Of a stretch of 64,000 bases of DNA, positions 28,301 to 39,612 are shown piece by piece. The stretch's first letter is position 1. Every line of letters starts with the position of its first letter. A program made the position numbers and the translations under genes. The notes below the pieces were generated by a model that did not search any database, was not told the DNA's origin, and saw nothing but the letters and a program-made list of their open reading frames with translations. This DNA comes from Plasmopara viticola (lineage: Eukaryota; Oomycota; Peronosporomycetes; Peronosporales; Peronosporaceae). Location: contig MBPM02000084.1 in the NCBI GenBank assembly GCA_001695595.3, positions 1 to 64,000 of the forward strand, read 5' to 3'.

Positions 28301-29983
28301 CATATATGTGGCTGCACAACATCACAGCGCTTCAACAAAAATATTATAGGCTTGGTTACGGCTTTGTTGCATTTGTGCAAGGACGTACCTGTGGTTGTAC
28401 AGCACACCAGCGTTTCAAAAGACCGGCTTTGCACATTGCTGTGGCTCCATCGCGTCTGCGCACGTCTAGAACGATAGAAAACACGCATTCTTGGTCCTTA
28501 AGCGTCTTCGTGCTTCTGAATCTGATTATACGCTTCGTTTTGGCTCTATTGCGGCTGTGCACGTCTAGAGCGATAGAAACGATGTATGTGTGGTTGTACG
28601 TCGTCCCAGCCCCCCCCCAAAAGGAGTCATTATACGCTTAATTATGACTCTAATGCGTCTGACATACTCTCGAAAGATTAAAAGAACATATATGTGGCTG
28701 CACAACATCACAGCGCTTCAACAAAAATATTATAGGCTTGGTTACGGCTTTGTTGCATTTGTGCGAGGACGTACCTGTGGTTGTACAGCACACCAACGTT
28801 TCAAAAGACCAGCTTTGCACATTGCTGTGGCTCCATCGCGTCTGCGCACGTCTAGAACGATAGAAAACACGCATTCTCGGCCCTTAGGCGTCTCCACGCT
28901 TCTGAGACTAATTATACGCTTCCTTTTGGCACAACTGCGGCTGTGCACGTCTTGAGCGATAGAAAGGATGTATGTGTGGTTGTACATAGTCCCAGCCCCT
29001 CAAAACAGTCATTATAGGCTTAGTTACGACTCTCATCCGTCTGCCATACTCTAGCAAAATTGAAAGGCCCAATATGTGGCTGCACATCATCTCAGCGCTT
29101 CAAAACAAATATTAGACGCTTGGTTATAGCTCTATTGCACTTCTTCAAGTCAAGAATGATTGATAGGACGAATCTGTGGTTGTACAGCATACCAGCGCTT
29201 CATAAGAGCATTTTTACGCATTGTTCGGCTCTATCGCGTCCGTGCACGTCTAGAACGATACAAAGACGTATTCTCGGCCCTTAAGCGTCTACGCGCTTCT
29301 GAGCCTGATTATACGCTTTCTTTTGGCTTCATTACGGCTGCGCACGTCTAGAACGATAGAAATGATGTATACGTGGTTATAAGTAGTCCCAGCCCCTCAA
29401 AAGCGTAATTATAGACTACTTTACGACTCTGATGCGGCTGACATACTCTAGCAAGATTGAAAAGACCCCTATGTAGCTGCACGTCATCTCAGCGTTTCAA
29501 AGAAATATTTCACGCTTAGTTACGGCTCTATTGCATTTGTGCACATCTAGAATGGTAGAAAGGACGCATCTGTGGTTGTAAAGCATACCAGCGATTCAAA
29601 AGAGTGTCTTTACGCATTGTTGCGGCTCTCTCGCGTCGGTGCGCGTCTTGAACGACAGAAAAACGTATTCTAGGCCCTTAGGCGTCTCCGCGCTTCTGAT
29701 AGTGATTATACGCTTCCTTTTGGCTCTGTTGCGGCTGTGCACGTCTAGAGCTATAGAAAGGATGAATGGATGGTTTTACGTAGTTACGGCCCTAAAAAGA
29801 GTCATTATAGGCTAAGTTACGACTCTAATGCGGCTGATATACTCTCGAAAGATTGAAATGACCTATATGTGGCTGCACATTATCTCAGTGCGTCAACAGA
29901 AAGATTATAAGTTTGGTTACGGTTGAATTGCATCCGTGCACGTCTAGAATGATAGAGAGGACGTATCTGTGTTGTACAGCAGA
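19301..29983 (+). repeat. Satellite block E: forward-orientation arm, inverted relative to block D
   Basis: Forward monomers matching the reverse complement of block D over kilobases. Examples are 21.29-21.54 kb against 18.73-18.99 kb, and 21.63-21.85 kb against 18.42-18.64 kb. Both pairs place the symmetry axis near 20.1 kb. C-runs replace the G-runs of block D, for example 21592-21597 and 23937-23945. The segment 19.0-21.2 kb around the axis holds less regular, more diverged monomers. No gene is supported. Confidence 0.92.
22730..28050 (+). repeat. 2,344-bp tandem super-repeat, about 2.3 near-identical copies
   Basis: Identical marker stretches recur at 22,807 / 25,152 / 27,496 and at 23,080 / 25,425 / 27,769 (period 2,344-2,345 bp). 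The segment at 23,635 recurs at 25,980. Differences seen by eye are few: one base near 24,532 against 26,876, one base near 25,168 against 27,512, and C-run lengths. This is a very recent tandem amplification of about 24 monomers as a block. Confidence 0.9.
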
Positions 29984-30066
29984 CTAGCATAAAAGTGGAA
30001 AAAGCTAACAAGAGACATGTATTGTCCTTTCAATGAGTGATGGTATTGCTAGATGTTACAATTCAA
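29984..30066. other. Non-satellite insert (~80 bp) in the array
   Basis: A monomer is interrupted after TTGTACAGCAG by unrelated AT-rich sequence (ACTAGCATAAAAGTGG to ATTGCTAGATG), and satellite resumes at AAAAGAGTGTCTTTACGC. The insert ends in short inverted hexamers CTAGCA/TGCTAG. It could be a small transposon footprint or filler DNA. No coding potential is visible. Confidence 0.6.
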
Positions 30067-33000
30067 CTTTAAAAGAGTGTCTTTACGCTTTGTTGCGGCT
30101 CCCTCGCGTTCGTGCACGTCGAAGACGATAGAAAAGACGTATTCTCGGCCCTTAGCGTCTCCGCGCTTCTGAGAGTGATTATACTCTTCGTTTTGGCTCT
30201 ATTGCGGCTGTGCACGTCCAGAGCGATAGAAAGGATGTATGTGTGGTTAAATAATATAATATGAAAAAAATATTTCTTAGTCTTTTTATCATTTTATCAA
30301 ATATAATATGAAAAATCACATTTCTTAGCTCTTTTATCAGCGTTTACTGTTCCAATGTCACCGTTTCATGTTTGGTTGCCGGAAGCACAAGACGTATCCT
30401 TGGCCTTTTAGCATCTCCGCGCTTCAGGGAGTGATTTTAAGGTTCACTTTGGCACTATTGCGTATGTGCACGTCTAAAGCAATAGAAACGATGTTTGTGT
30501 TGTCGTACGTTTCTTCAGCTATCCCAACGAGTCATTGTGGGCTTGGTTGAGATTCTAATGTGTCTGGCATACTAAAGAAAGATTGTAAGGACCTATATGT
30601 GACGGTACAACACTCATCGTTTTGGAAGAGTAAATTTACGCTTGGTTTCGGCTCTATCGCATTTGTGCACTTTAAAAAGATAAAAAGAACGGATCTGCGG
30701 TTGTACAGCATACCATCGATTCGGAAGATTGGCTATACGCATTTTTCTAGCTCTATATCGTCTGTGCACGTCTAGAACGATAAAAAGAACGTATCCTTGG
30801 CTCTTAAGGTCTCCGCGCTTCTAAGAGTGATTCTACGCTTAGTTTTGGCACTACTCCGCCTGTGGACGTCTAGAGCGATAAAAAGGATGAATGTGTGACA
30901 TCACGTCACCCCAGCTCCCCAAAAGGATCATTTTATGCTTAATTTCGACTCCAACGATTCTGACATAGTCTAGATAGATTGAAAGAACGTAGACATCATC
31001 TCACCGCTTCAAAAGACATATTATACGCTTGAGTACGGCTCTATTGCATTTGTGCAAGTCTAGAATGAGAGAAAGGACGTACCTGTGGCTGTAAAGAATA
31101 CCAGCGCTTCAAAAGAGCACTGCTGGAGATCTTTTGCGTCTGTGTACGTCAAGAGCGATAGGAAGGACGCATCTTCGGCCCTCGAGCGTTTCCGCGCTTC
31201 AGAGAGTGATTGTTCGCTTCGTTTTGGCCCTTTTTCGACTGTGCACGTCTTGAGCGATAGAAAGGATGTGTGTATGATTTTCCTTCATCCCAGCCCTCCA
31301 AATTTGTCATTATTGGCTTCGTTCCGACTCTAATGCATCTATGCATCTCAAAAGAAATTGAAAGGACGTACATGTGGCCGTACATCATCTCACCACTTCA
31401 AACGAGATATTATACGCTTGTTTACGGCTCTATTGCATTTGTGCAAGTCTAGAATGATCGAAAGGACGTACATTTTGCTGTACAGAACACCAGCGATTCA
31501 AAAGAGTGTCTTTACGCATTATTGTGGCTCTTTTGCATCTGTGCACGTCAAGAGCAACAGAAAGGACGAATGCTCGGCCCTTAAGTGTTTCCGCGCTTCA
31601 GAGAGTGATTATACGCTTCGTCTTGGCCCTTTTGCGACTGTGCACGTCTTGAGCGATAGAAAATATGTATGTATAGTTTTACGTCACCCCAGCCCTTTAA
31701 ATATGTCATCATAGGCTCAGTTTCAACTCTAATGCATCTGTGCAGTTTAAGAAAAATTGAAAGGACGTATTCGTGGCCGTACATCATCTCACCGCTTCAA
31801 AAGCGGTATTTTTGGCCTTGTTCTGCCTCTATTGCATCTGTGAAAGTCTAGAATGAAAGGAAGGACGTATCCGTGGTTGTACAGCATTCTAGCGCTTTAA
31901 TAGAGTGCTAATACGCATTGTTGTGACTCTTTTTGCGTCTAGGAACAACTAAGATGATAGAAAGGACGTAAACTCGGTCCTTCAGCGTCACAGCGTTCCC
32001 GTGAACGATTATACGCTTCATTTTAATTTTTTGTGCCTTTGCACATCTAGAGTAATAAAAACGATAAATATGTGGTCGCACGGCATCATAGCGCTCTAAA
32101 AGCGTCAATCATGTCTTGACTGTGACTCTAATGCATCTGTGCATGTCTTTAAGGATCGAAAGGTCGTATTCGCGGCCGTACATGATCTCAGCGCTTTAAA
32201 AGCAATATATTTGGCCTTTATTGTGCCTCTTGTGCATATGTGCAAGTCTAGAATGATAGGAAGGACATATCTGTCGTTGTACAGCATACCAGCGCTTCAA
32301 ACGAGTGTTCATACGTATTGTTGTGACTCTATTGCGTCTGGGAACGACAAAGATGATAGAAAGGACGTATACTAGGTCCTTTAGCATCACAGCGTTTCCG
32401 AGAACAATTATACGTTTCGTTATGGTATTTTTTGTGCCTGCATACATCTAAAGCGACAGAAATGGTGTACACGTGATCGTACGTCATCATAGCGCTCTAA
32501 AAGCGTCAATCTAGTCTTGACTATGACTCTAATACTTCTGTGCATGTCTTGGAAGATCGAAAGGACGTATCCATGGCAGTACATCATTTCAAGGCTTCAG
32601 ACGAGTTATTTTTGGCTTTGTTGTGGCTCTATTGCATCTGTGCACGTCTAAAGCGATAGAAAGAACATATTTGTCGTTGTACAGCATACCAGCGCTTCTA
32701 ACGAGTGTTTATACAGATGTTGTGACTCTATTGCGTCTGGGAACGACAAAGATGATAGAAAGGACGTATACTCGATCCTTTAGCATCACAGCGTTTCCGA
32801 GAACAATTATTAGTTTCGTTATGGTATTTTCTGCAGAATTGATGTACACGTGATCGTACGTCATCATAGCGCTCTAAAAGCGTCAATCTAGTCTTGACTG
32901 TGACTCTAATACTTCTGTGCATGTCTTAAAAGATCGATAGGACGTATTCGCGGCCGTGCATCATTTCAGCGCTCCAGACGAGTTATTTTTGGCTTTGTTG

Positions 33001-36000
33001 TGGCTCTATTGCATCTGTGCACGTCTAAAGCGATAGAAAGAACATATCTGTCGTTGTACAGTATACCAGCGCTTCAAAAGAGTGTTTTTACGCATTGTTG
33101 TGACAATTTTGTGTCTGGGTATGTTTAAAATAATAGAAAGAACGTATACTCTGCCTTCCAGCGCCACATCGCTTCCGAGAACGAGTTTACGCTTCGTTTT
33201 TGCTTTATTTTGCCTGCACACGTCTATGGTGATCGAAAGGATGTATCTGTGGTCGTACGTCATCCCAGTCCCCCAATAGAGTCATTTAAGGCTTTGTTTC
33301 TTCTCTAATACGTCTGTGCATGTCTAGCTAGATGATAACTACGTAGCTGTGGTCATATGTCTTAGCGCTTCAAAACCGCTTTTGTACGCTCAGTTGCGGC
33401 GCGTTTGCATCTAGGTACGTCTAGAATGAAAAAAAGAACGTATCTGTGGTTGTACAGCATACAAACGCTTTTAAAAAAATGTTTATACGCATTGTTATCA
33501 CTCTATGCGCCTGTGCACGTCGAGACTGATGGAAGGGACCTATTTGTGATCGTACAGCATACCCAAGCTCCAAAAGAGTGTTGTTGCGACATTGTTGCGT
33601 TTAGGTACGTCTAGAAAGAGAAGGCGTTTACACGTCCCATCAGCGTCCCGGTACTTTCGAGTGTGATTATACGCTTCTTTTTAGCTCTATTTCGCCTGTG
33701 CGTGTCAAGAGTGAAAGATAGGATTTATCTGTGGTCTCACGTCATCCCAGCATTAAATAAAAATCATTATAGGCTTAGTTGCTTCTCTAATGTGTCTGTG
33801 CATGTCTAGATAGATTGAAAGGACCTATATGTGGCCGTACATGATCTCAGCCCTTCAAAAGATTTAATGCAGACTTGATTGCAGCGCCATTGCATCTGGG
33901 TACGTCTGGAATGATAGAAAGAACGTATCTGTGGTTGTATATATTCCAGCTTTTCGAAAGAGTGTTTATACGCAGTGTTGTGACTCTATTGCGTCGGTGC
34001 ACGTCTAGCACGATAGAGAGGACGTACCCTCAGCTTTTCAGCATTTCAGCACTCCGGGTTTGATCATACGCTTCGTTTTTGCTTTATTGTGCGTGCGCAC
34101 GTCTAGAATGTTAAAAAGGACGTAACCTTCATCGTCCCAGCGCTACCGAAAGTGATTAAACACTTCGTCGTGGCTTTATTGCGCCTATGCATGTCTAGAG
34201 TGATAAAAAGGACGTAACAGTGGTCGTACATCACCTCAGCGCTCCAAAGAGTCGTTATAGTCTATCTTGCGACGCTAAGGCGTCTATGCATGTCTAAACA
34301 ATAAAAATGATTCTTCTACGGTCATTTAACGTTTCAACGCTTCAGACAGTGCTTTAACGCTTAGTTATGGCTCTATTCCATCTGTGCACATCTAGGGTGA
34401 TAAAAAGGAGGAATATATGGACGTACATCATCTCGGCGCTCAAAAGAGTCATTATAGGCTCAGTTGTGACTCGAATGCGTCTATGTATATCTAGAAGATC
34501 GAAAAAAAATATCTGAAGCCGTACATCATCGCAGCGCTTCAGAAGAGTGATTTTAGGCTTGGTTGCCTCTCTATTGTATCTGTGCACGTCTAGAATGATA
34601 GAAAGTACATGTCTGTGGTTGTATAGCATACCAGCGCTTCAAAAAGAAAGTTTATCTGTATTTGTTTGGCTCTATTGTATCTATACACGTCCAGAATGAT
34701 AGAAAGGGCGTATCTATGGCCGTACATCATCTCAACACTGCAAAAGAGCGACTATATGCGAAGTTGTGGTTCTATCGCGTCTGCACACGTCTAGAATGAT
34801 AGAAAGATGTATCTATGGCCGTTCATCATCTCATCACCTCGAAAGAGCAACAATACTCTTTGTTGTTGCTCTTTGCATCTGTGCACGTCAAGAGCGAATA
34901 TATGCTTAGTTGTGGCTCGATTGCGTCTGTACACGTTTAGAATGGTAGAAAAGATGTTTCTATGGCCGTACATCATCTCATCACTTGAAAAGAGCAACTA
35001 TACTCTTTGTTGTTGCTCTATTGCATCTGTGCACGTCTAGAAGAATAGAAAGGACGTATCTATTTTTGTACAGCATACCAGCGCTTTGAAAACGTGTTTG
35101 TATGAATCCTTGTGGCTCTATTGCGTCTGTGCACGTCTAGAACGATAAGAAAGACCTATCCCCAGTCCTTTAGCGTCTCAGCTCTTCCGAGTCTGACTAA
35201 ACACATATTTGTGGCTCAACTGCATTTGTGCACGTCTAGAATGATAAGAAGGACGTAACTGTTGTTATACAGCATACCAGCGCTTTAAAGAGCGTTAATT
35301 CGCTTTGTTGTGGCTCTATTGCGTCTGTGCACGTCCGGAACGATAGAAAGGACGTACTCTTCATCGTCTTAGCCCTTCTGAGACTGATTTTGCGCTTAGA
35401 TGTGGCCCTGTTGCGCCCATACACACACAGAGGGATAGCAAAAAGGTCTCCGTTGTCGTACATAATTCCATCCCTTCAAAAGAGTCATTATTTGCTTAGT
35501 TAAGACCGTAACGAGTATGTGTATGTCTTGAAAGAACTAAAGAACGTATCTTTCTCGTACATCGTCTCAGCGCTTAAAACGAGTCATTTTACGCTTGGTT
35601 GTGGCTGTATCTTATCTGTGCACGTGTAGAATGATAGAAAGGACGTATCGGTGGTTGTACAGCAAATCAGCGCTTCGAAACAGTGTTTATACGCATTGTT
35701 GTCGCTCTATTGCATCCTTGCACGTCTCTAATGATAGAAAGAACGCATTTTCAGTATTTTAGCGTCTCAGCGCTATAGAGAGTAATTTTACGCCCCTATT
35801 GCGCCTATGAACGCTTAGCGAGATAGAAAGGACGTACAAGTGGTCGTTCACCATCTCGTCGCTCCAAAAAAGTCGTTTTAGGCTTACTTACGACTGTAAC
35901 GAGTATGCGCATGTCTTGAAAAATTGAAATACCGGATCTAAAGTGGTACATCATCTCAGCGCTTCAAACGAGTCATTATACGCTTGATTGAGGCTCTATC

Positions 36001-37370
36001 TAACCTGTGCACGTCTAGAATGATAAAAGAGACGTATCGATGATTGTACAGCTTACGAGCGCTTCAAAAAAACGCTCATAAGCAGTGGATATATGCACTT
36101 TCGTGGCTTTATTGCGTCTGTGCACGTCTAAATTGATAGAAAAAACGTACCCTCTATCGTCTCAGCCTTTCTGAGACTGATTTTACACTCAGATGTGGCC
36201 TTATTGCACCTATGGACGCCAAGGGGATAGAAAGGACGTTTCTGTTATCCCAGCGCTCCAAAAGAGTCATTATAAGCTAACTTGCGACTTTAATACGTCT
36301 GTTCATGTCTATATAGATTAAAGAACGTATCTTTGGTCCTACAGCATCTCAGCGCTATTAAGAGCTATTTACGCTTAGTTGTGGCCCTATTGCACTTTGG
36401 AAGGATGTATCTGTGGTCGTACATCATCTTAGCGCTCCAAAACAATCATTATCGACTTGGTTGCGACTCTAATACGTCTGTTCAAGGCTTGCGAGATTGA
36501 AAGGATGTATCTGTGGACGTACACTATCTCAGCGCCTTGGTTGCGTAACTATTGCATCTGTGCACGTCTAGAATGATACAAAGGACGTAACTTTTCTTGT
36601 ATAGCATACGAGCGCTTCGAAAGGTGTTAACACGCATTGTTTTTGTTATATTGCGTCTGTGCACGTCTAGAACTATAGAAAAGACGTATCTGTGGTCATA
36701 TAACTTCAAAAGAGTAATATACGCTTAGTTGCGGTACTATTGCTTTCGTGCACGTCTAGAATGATTATAAGGGCGTGACTGGGGTTGTACAGTAAACCAG
36801 CACCTCAAAAGAGCGTTAATACGCATTGTTGTGACTTTGTTGCGTCTGTGCACGTCTAGAATGATCGGAAGGTAGTATATGTGGCCATATATCGTCTCAG
36901 CGCTTCAAAAGATTTTTATAGGTTAAATTGCGGCGTTGTTTCACTTGTGCACGTTTAGAATGATAAAGAGGACGTAATTGTGGTTTGACAGCATACAAGT
37001 GCTTTAAAAGAGTGTTTGTATGGATTTTGTGGCTATATTGCGTCTGACTACGTCCAGATTGATTGAAAGGACATTAATTGTACGCTCAGTTGTGGCTCTA
37101 TTGCGCCTGTGCACGTCAAAAGTGATAGAAAGGACGTATCTGTGGTCGTACATCATCTCAGTGCTCCAAAAGAATTATTATAGACTTTGTTGCGACTCAA
37201 ATATGTCTGTTCATTGTCTAGAAATATTACAAGAACGTATCTGAGGTTGTACATCATCTCAGCGTTGTAGTGAGTGATTGTTCGCTTGGTTGTGCCTATC
37301 TGCATCTGTGCACATTTGAAATGATGGAAAGAACGTATTGTCTAGCATACGCCGCTTCAAAAGAGTATTA
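30067..37370 (+). repeat. Satellite block F: diverged monomers at array edge
   Basis: Forward monomers of ~95-100 bp continue, recognisable by GTGCACGTCTAGAATGATAGAAAGGACGTA and CAGCGCTTCAAAAGAG-like boxes (given here as consensus). Neighbouring monomers differ at many positions and no exact higher-order period is visible. The last clear monomer ends near 37,370 with GCCGCTTCAAAAGAG. Divergence relative to the core fits an old, non-homogenised array flank. ORFs of 60-118 codons here are chance frames. Confidence 0.88.
30247..30372. repeat. AT-rich non-satellite insert with imperfect 47-bp direct repeat
   Basis: After GTGTGGTTA the satellite gives way to very AT-rich DNA. AATATAATATGAAAAA occurs at 30253 and again at 30300, each followed by a TTTCTTAG(T/C)(T/C)TTTTATCA-like segment, so a ~47-bp unit is present about twice. 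Satellite resumes near 30,373 with GAAGCACAAGACGTATCC. The origin of the insert is unknown. Confidence 0.7.
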
Positions 37371-37762
37371 TTTTAAATGAGGTTGCATTCATAAATTACA
37401 CAGACAAACTGCGCACAGGAGCGATCCTTGGGGGGGGTGCTTTGAACACGCCCGACCTCATATAATGAGGTCATCAAAGTGACAATGTATGCCAAATGAG
37501 TTACGAGGTAGCGCAAATAAGGAGGGGCTTGCATAGCCAAGCCCTTTCTAGGCGGTCCGGCCCTATGGTCTTCAGCTATGCTTGGCAGATCTTCGACTCG
37601 CTGAACCGCACAAAACCAACACATCTGTGGTGATATTCCACCACTTTGCGGCTGGGTTGTCCTTTACTTCAAATTAAAGAAAAAAATAGCATTGTCGACG
37701 TTCCGAGTTTATCAGAAGTAAACTCCAGAAAACCTGTGCTTGACGCTTTACTATAAAAAACA
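37371..37762. other. Unassigned sequence at satellite boundary
   Basis: Unique-looking sequence starts here. It includes an 8-G run near 37,431-37,438 and a 25-nt region around 37,466-37,489 containing GACCTCATATAATGAGGTC, a short perfect inverted repeat (GACCTCAT/ATGAGGTC). An 83-codon minus-strand frame (37,373-37,624) resembles nothing I recognise. The region could be part of a decayed retroelement LTR, but I see no paired LTR in the window. Confidence 0.35.
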
Positions 37763-37924
37763 GCCATTGATGAGGCTATACGAGCACACCAACGTGACAT
37801 TGTCGTTGCTCACTTAGCATTTGGAGTGATGGTCAATACACATGAATTTTCGGTGGATCCAGATTTGGCGCTTTTTGTCAAACGCGTGTCGAACAAGCGA
37901 GATAATGTCTTAATTGGGGCATAA
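37763..37924 (+). pseudogene. Orphan 54-codon protein-like segment
   Basis: An open stretch beginning AIDEAIRAHQRDIVVAHLAF and ending KRDNVLIGA before TAA. Its composition is more protein-like than the surrounding frames, with balanced charge and no low complexity. It is preceded by ACAG, which could be a splice acceptor, and by an in-frame stop slightly further upstream. It has no visible start codon. I do not recognise the family. It may be a broken exon or part of a transposon ORF. Confidence 0.25.
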
Positions 37925-38212
37925 AGTGATTACAGTGCCACGAACCCAAGATTTTTTGGGGGCCACAAAAAGCTGGACACCAGTGTGCCAGAAATGGACA
38001 TAGGTGCCGTCGAGAACAGAGGTAAAGAGCACGTAACAGACATAGAGTTGCTCGTCAGACACAGCTTTCACTGCATTGATTGCGTCGTGGTTTGCTATTT
38101 CAAGCAGGGTAGGCGAGGGTCTAATGCTGCTCGTGGAGTGGCACGTACATGAACTTACATTGCTCATATAAGAAAGCACTTGCTGCATCCCTTGAGCAAC
38201 GTATTTTTTTTT

Positions 38213-38257
38213 AGTATTGCTGAGTAGATTAGATGTCTACTTCTACTCAGCAATACT
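38213..38257. repeat. Perfect hairpin: 16-bp inverted repeat, 13-nt loop
   Basis: AGTATTGCTGAGTAGA at 38213-38228 pairs perfectly with TCTACTCAGCAATACT at 38242-38257 around a 13-nt loop. It lies about 270 bp downstream, in minus-strand terms, of the copia integrase relic. It may be the terminus of an LTR or of a small inverted-repeat element. No function can be assigned from sequence. Confidence 0.85.
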
Positions 38258-38469
38258 CAACGCGAACGGAGATTACTGTGTGTCCAGCGTTGCACTATAA
38301 GCGCGAGTTATAGGCATCCTAAAAAACGCTTTTCTGAAATCGATAATTTGCTTTACTCACCCGGTAGACATTCGCTCTTTCTATGCCGCTCATGAGATAC
38401 TGCTCGAGTCTTGAGGTCCCTAGTTAGTCACTTTTCGCTTGGCAAAGAGCTTACCTTCTGCATACGTGT

Positions 38470-38760
38470 GACTGATACTTCGACTGGACTTATGGGTGGT
38501 CTCGCACGATCTCGTAAAGATATCCGCTAACATTCCTCGAAGGTATATTACAGTTTTTGGTGTAGATGGCTGCCACAGTCATTTCATCCAAATACTTGTC
38601 CAGGTTGAGGTGATATAGAATAGTGCGGTCGGTCGTGATAATTGTCCAGATCGTACGCTTTATCGCTCTGAACGACTGATGAGCGTACGAACCTGCTGCA
38701 AGATGCTTAATGCCGTGGTCCTCGCAAATTTTTCGAAGTAAGTAAGACGTGATTATGTGT
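38470..38760 (-). pseudogene. Ty1/copia retrotransposon integrase relic
   Basis: On the minus strand, a frame running from about 38,760 down to a stop near 38,490 reads LRKICEDHGIKHLAAGSYAH, then LYHLNLDKYLDEMTVAAIYT, and ends with YEIVRDHP and a stop. The order matches the end of a copia-type integrase core: the ...FEHGIKH..APY..QNG region, then the M/L-L.H..L...W.EA...A.Y..NR segment, then the P.E...G.KP segment. The QNGVAER motif with the catalytic Glu is degraded to AHQSFRAIKR, and the WGEA tryptophan is absent, so the enzyme is dead. No reverse transcriptase, gag or flanking LTR pair is visible, so this is a fragment. The family assignment rests on motif memory, not a search. Confidence 0.6.
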
Positions 38761-39240
38761 CGCGTCGCATTGTACAGACTTTGGTGAATTTGACTTGCTT
38801 ACAAAATTGCGTTTGAGCCTTGAGTGTGTAACTCTTCAGATGTTTTTACACTTCGATTTGGCACTAAGGTAAATCCCTTAATGCAATTACGATAAGTAGT
38901 TTCTGGCAGCAATCCTCTAAGTACTTTACTTTATGAGGTCGCGGATCTCGGGAAGAAGAAATTTAAACCGGTCAGAACGCTGCTCGCCACAATTGTTTAG
39001 AATTTTTTAATCCACCTTTCCATGCTGGCATCCGCGACATGAGCTTGATATGCTTCTACAAGTAAATTTGCATCATTAGTTGCTCCAGCACTAATATGTT
39101 TGTGTACTACATTCGTCAGAGCATGAGCATGGCCTCTCACATGTAGATCAATGGTGCGCCAATAAGATGCTGCATTCAAAAAGCGTGGTGGTGTGCAAAA
39201 TCAATTCCAGTGAAGCTGTTGCCACCAACTGTTAAAAAGT
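38761..39240 (-). other. Possible further retroelement debris
   Basis: Upstream of the integrase relic on the minus strand there are short open patches. One is a 60-codon frame at 38,997-39,179 starting MNAASYWRTIDLHVRGHAHA. A CGEQRSDRFKF patch near 38,960-38,990 is vaguely like the zinc-finger/GK(Q)xR.PF stretch before copia integrases. Stops and frame changes are frequent. It is probably an extension of the same decayed element, but support is weak. Confidence 0.25.
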
Positions 39241-39290
39241 CTTGTGCTCAATATTTATGCACGCATTGTCATACACCACAATAGGTTTTT

Positions 39291-39310
39291 GTATTGTATT
39301 GTATTGTATT
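39291..39310. repeat. (GTATT)4 microsatellite
   Basis: Four perfect copies of GTATT, directly next to a GC-rich block. In minus orientation this reads AATAC repeats after the GC-rich block, which could be a tail of an inserted element. Confidence 0.9.
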
Positions 39311-39329
39311 ACGTTATCGCGTTGCCAAG

Positions 39330-39612
39330 TTATGCACGTGCTAGGCTCTATGGCTAGTCCACGGCATAGAGTGGTGTCCGCATACGTCGAGTCTCGTTCG
39401 GCGGGCAGTGCAGCCAGCACCGAGGCCGTGAGGGTCTTCCATTATTTTGTGTACTTCTGACTTGGTAAGAGCCCAGGTGGCGCCCTGGTGCTGGAGACCG
39501 TCGCGTCGAGGGTGAGACTCGTTAGAGACCTGCAGACGCCCGAGAGCACCTGCCCGAAGCGCGCGAGCATTTAGCCCCCGCGCTTGGAAGGAGGGCGTCA
39601 CCCCAACCTTTT
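39330..39612 (-). other. GC-rich block, possibly a transposable-element piece
   Basis: About 280 bp of markedly higher GC than its surroundings. It is open on the minus strand for 86 codons (39,341-39,601; starts MTPSFQARGLNARALRAGAL). The block ends towards lower coordinates in the AATAC microsatellite and an A-rich stretch. The composition shift suggests an insertion, such as a solo LTR or non-autonomous element, but I found no terminal repeats or target duplication. Confidence 0.3.

Noticed and set aside
1..37370. Dozens of 60-217-codon ORFs on both strands of the satellite
   Set aside because: They recur with the repeat, appear on both strands at once, change frame with monomer indels, and encode no recognisable domain. 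They are shadows of the satellite.
1..37370. CRISPR array or regularly interspaced repeats
   Set aside because: Repeats are contiguous monomers with no unique spacers, no cas genes are present, and the context is eukaryotic.
1..37370. CENP-B-box or telomeric repeat in the satellite
   Set aside because: No TTCG....A..CGGG-type 17-mer was seen in the monomer and no TTAGGG/TTTAGGG-type tandem tract is present. Centromere identity therefore stays only a hypothesis.
37371..37762. Solo LTR of a retrotransposon
   Set aside because: Some LTR-like features (short inverted repeats, boundary with unrelated DNA), but no TG...CA ends with target duplication and no second copy in the window could be shown.
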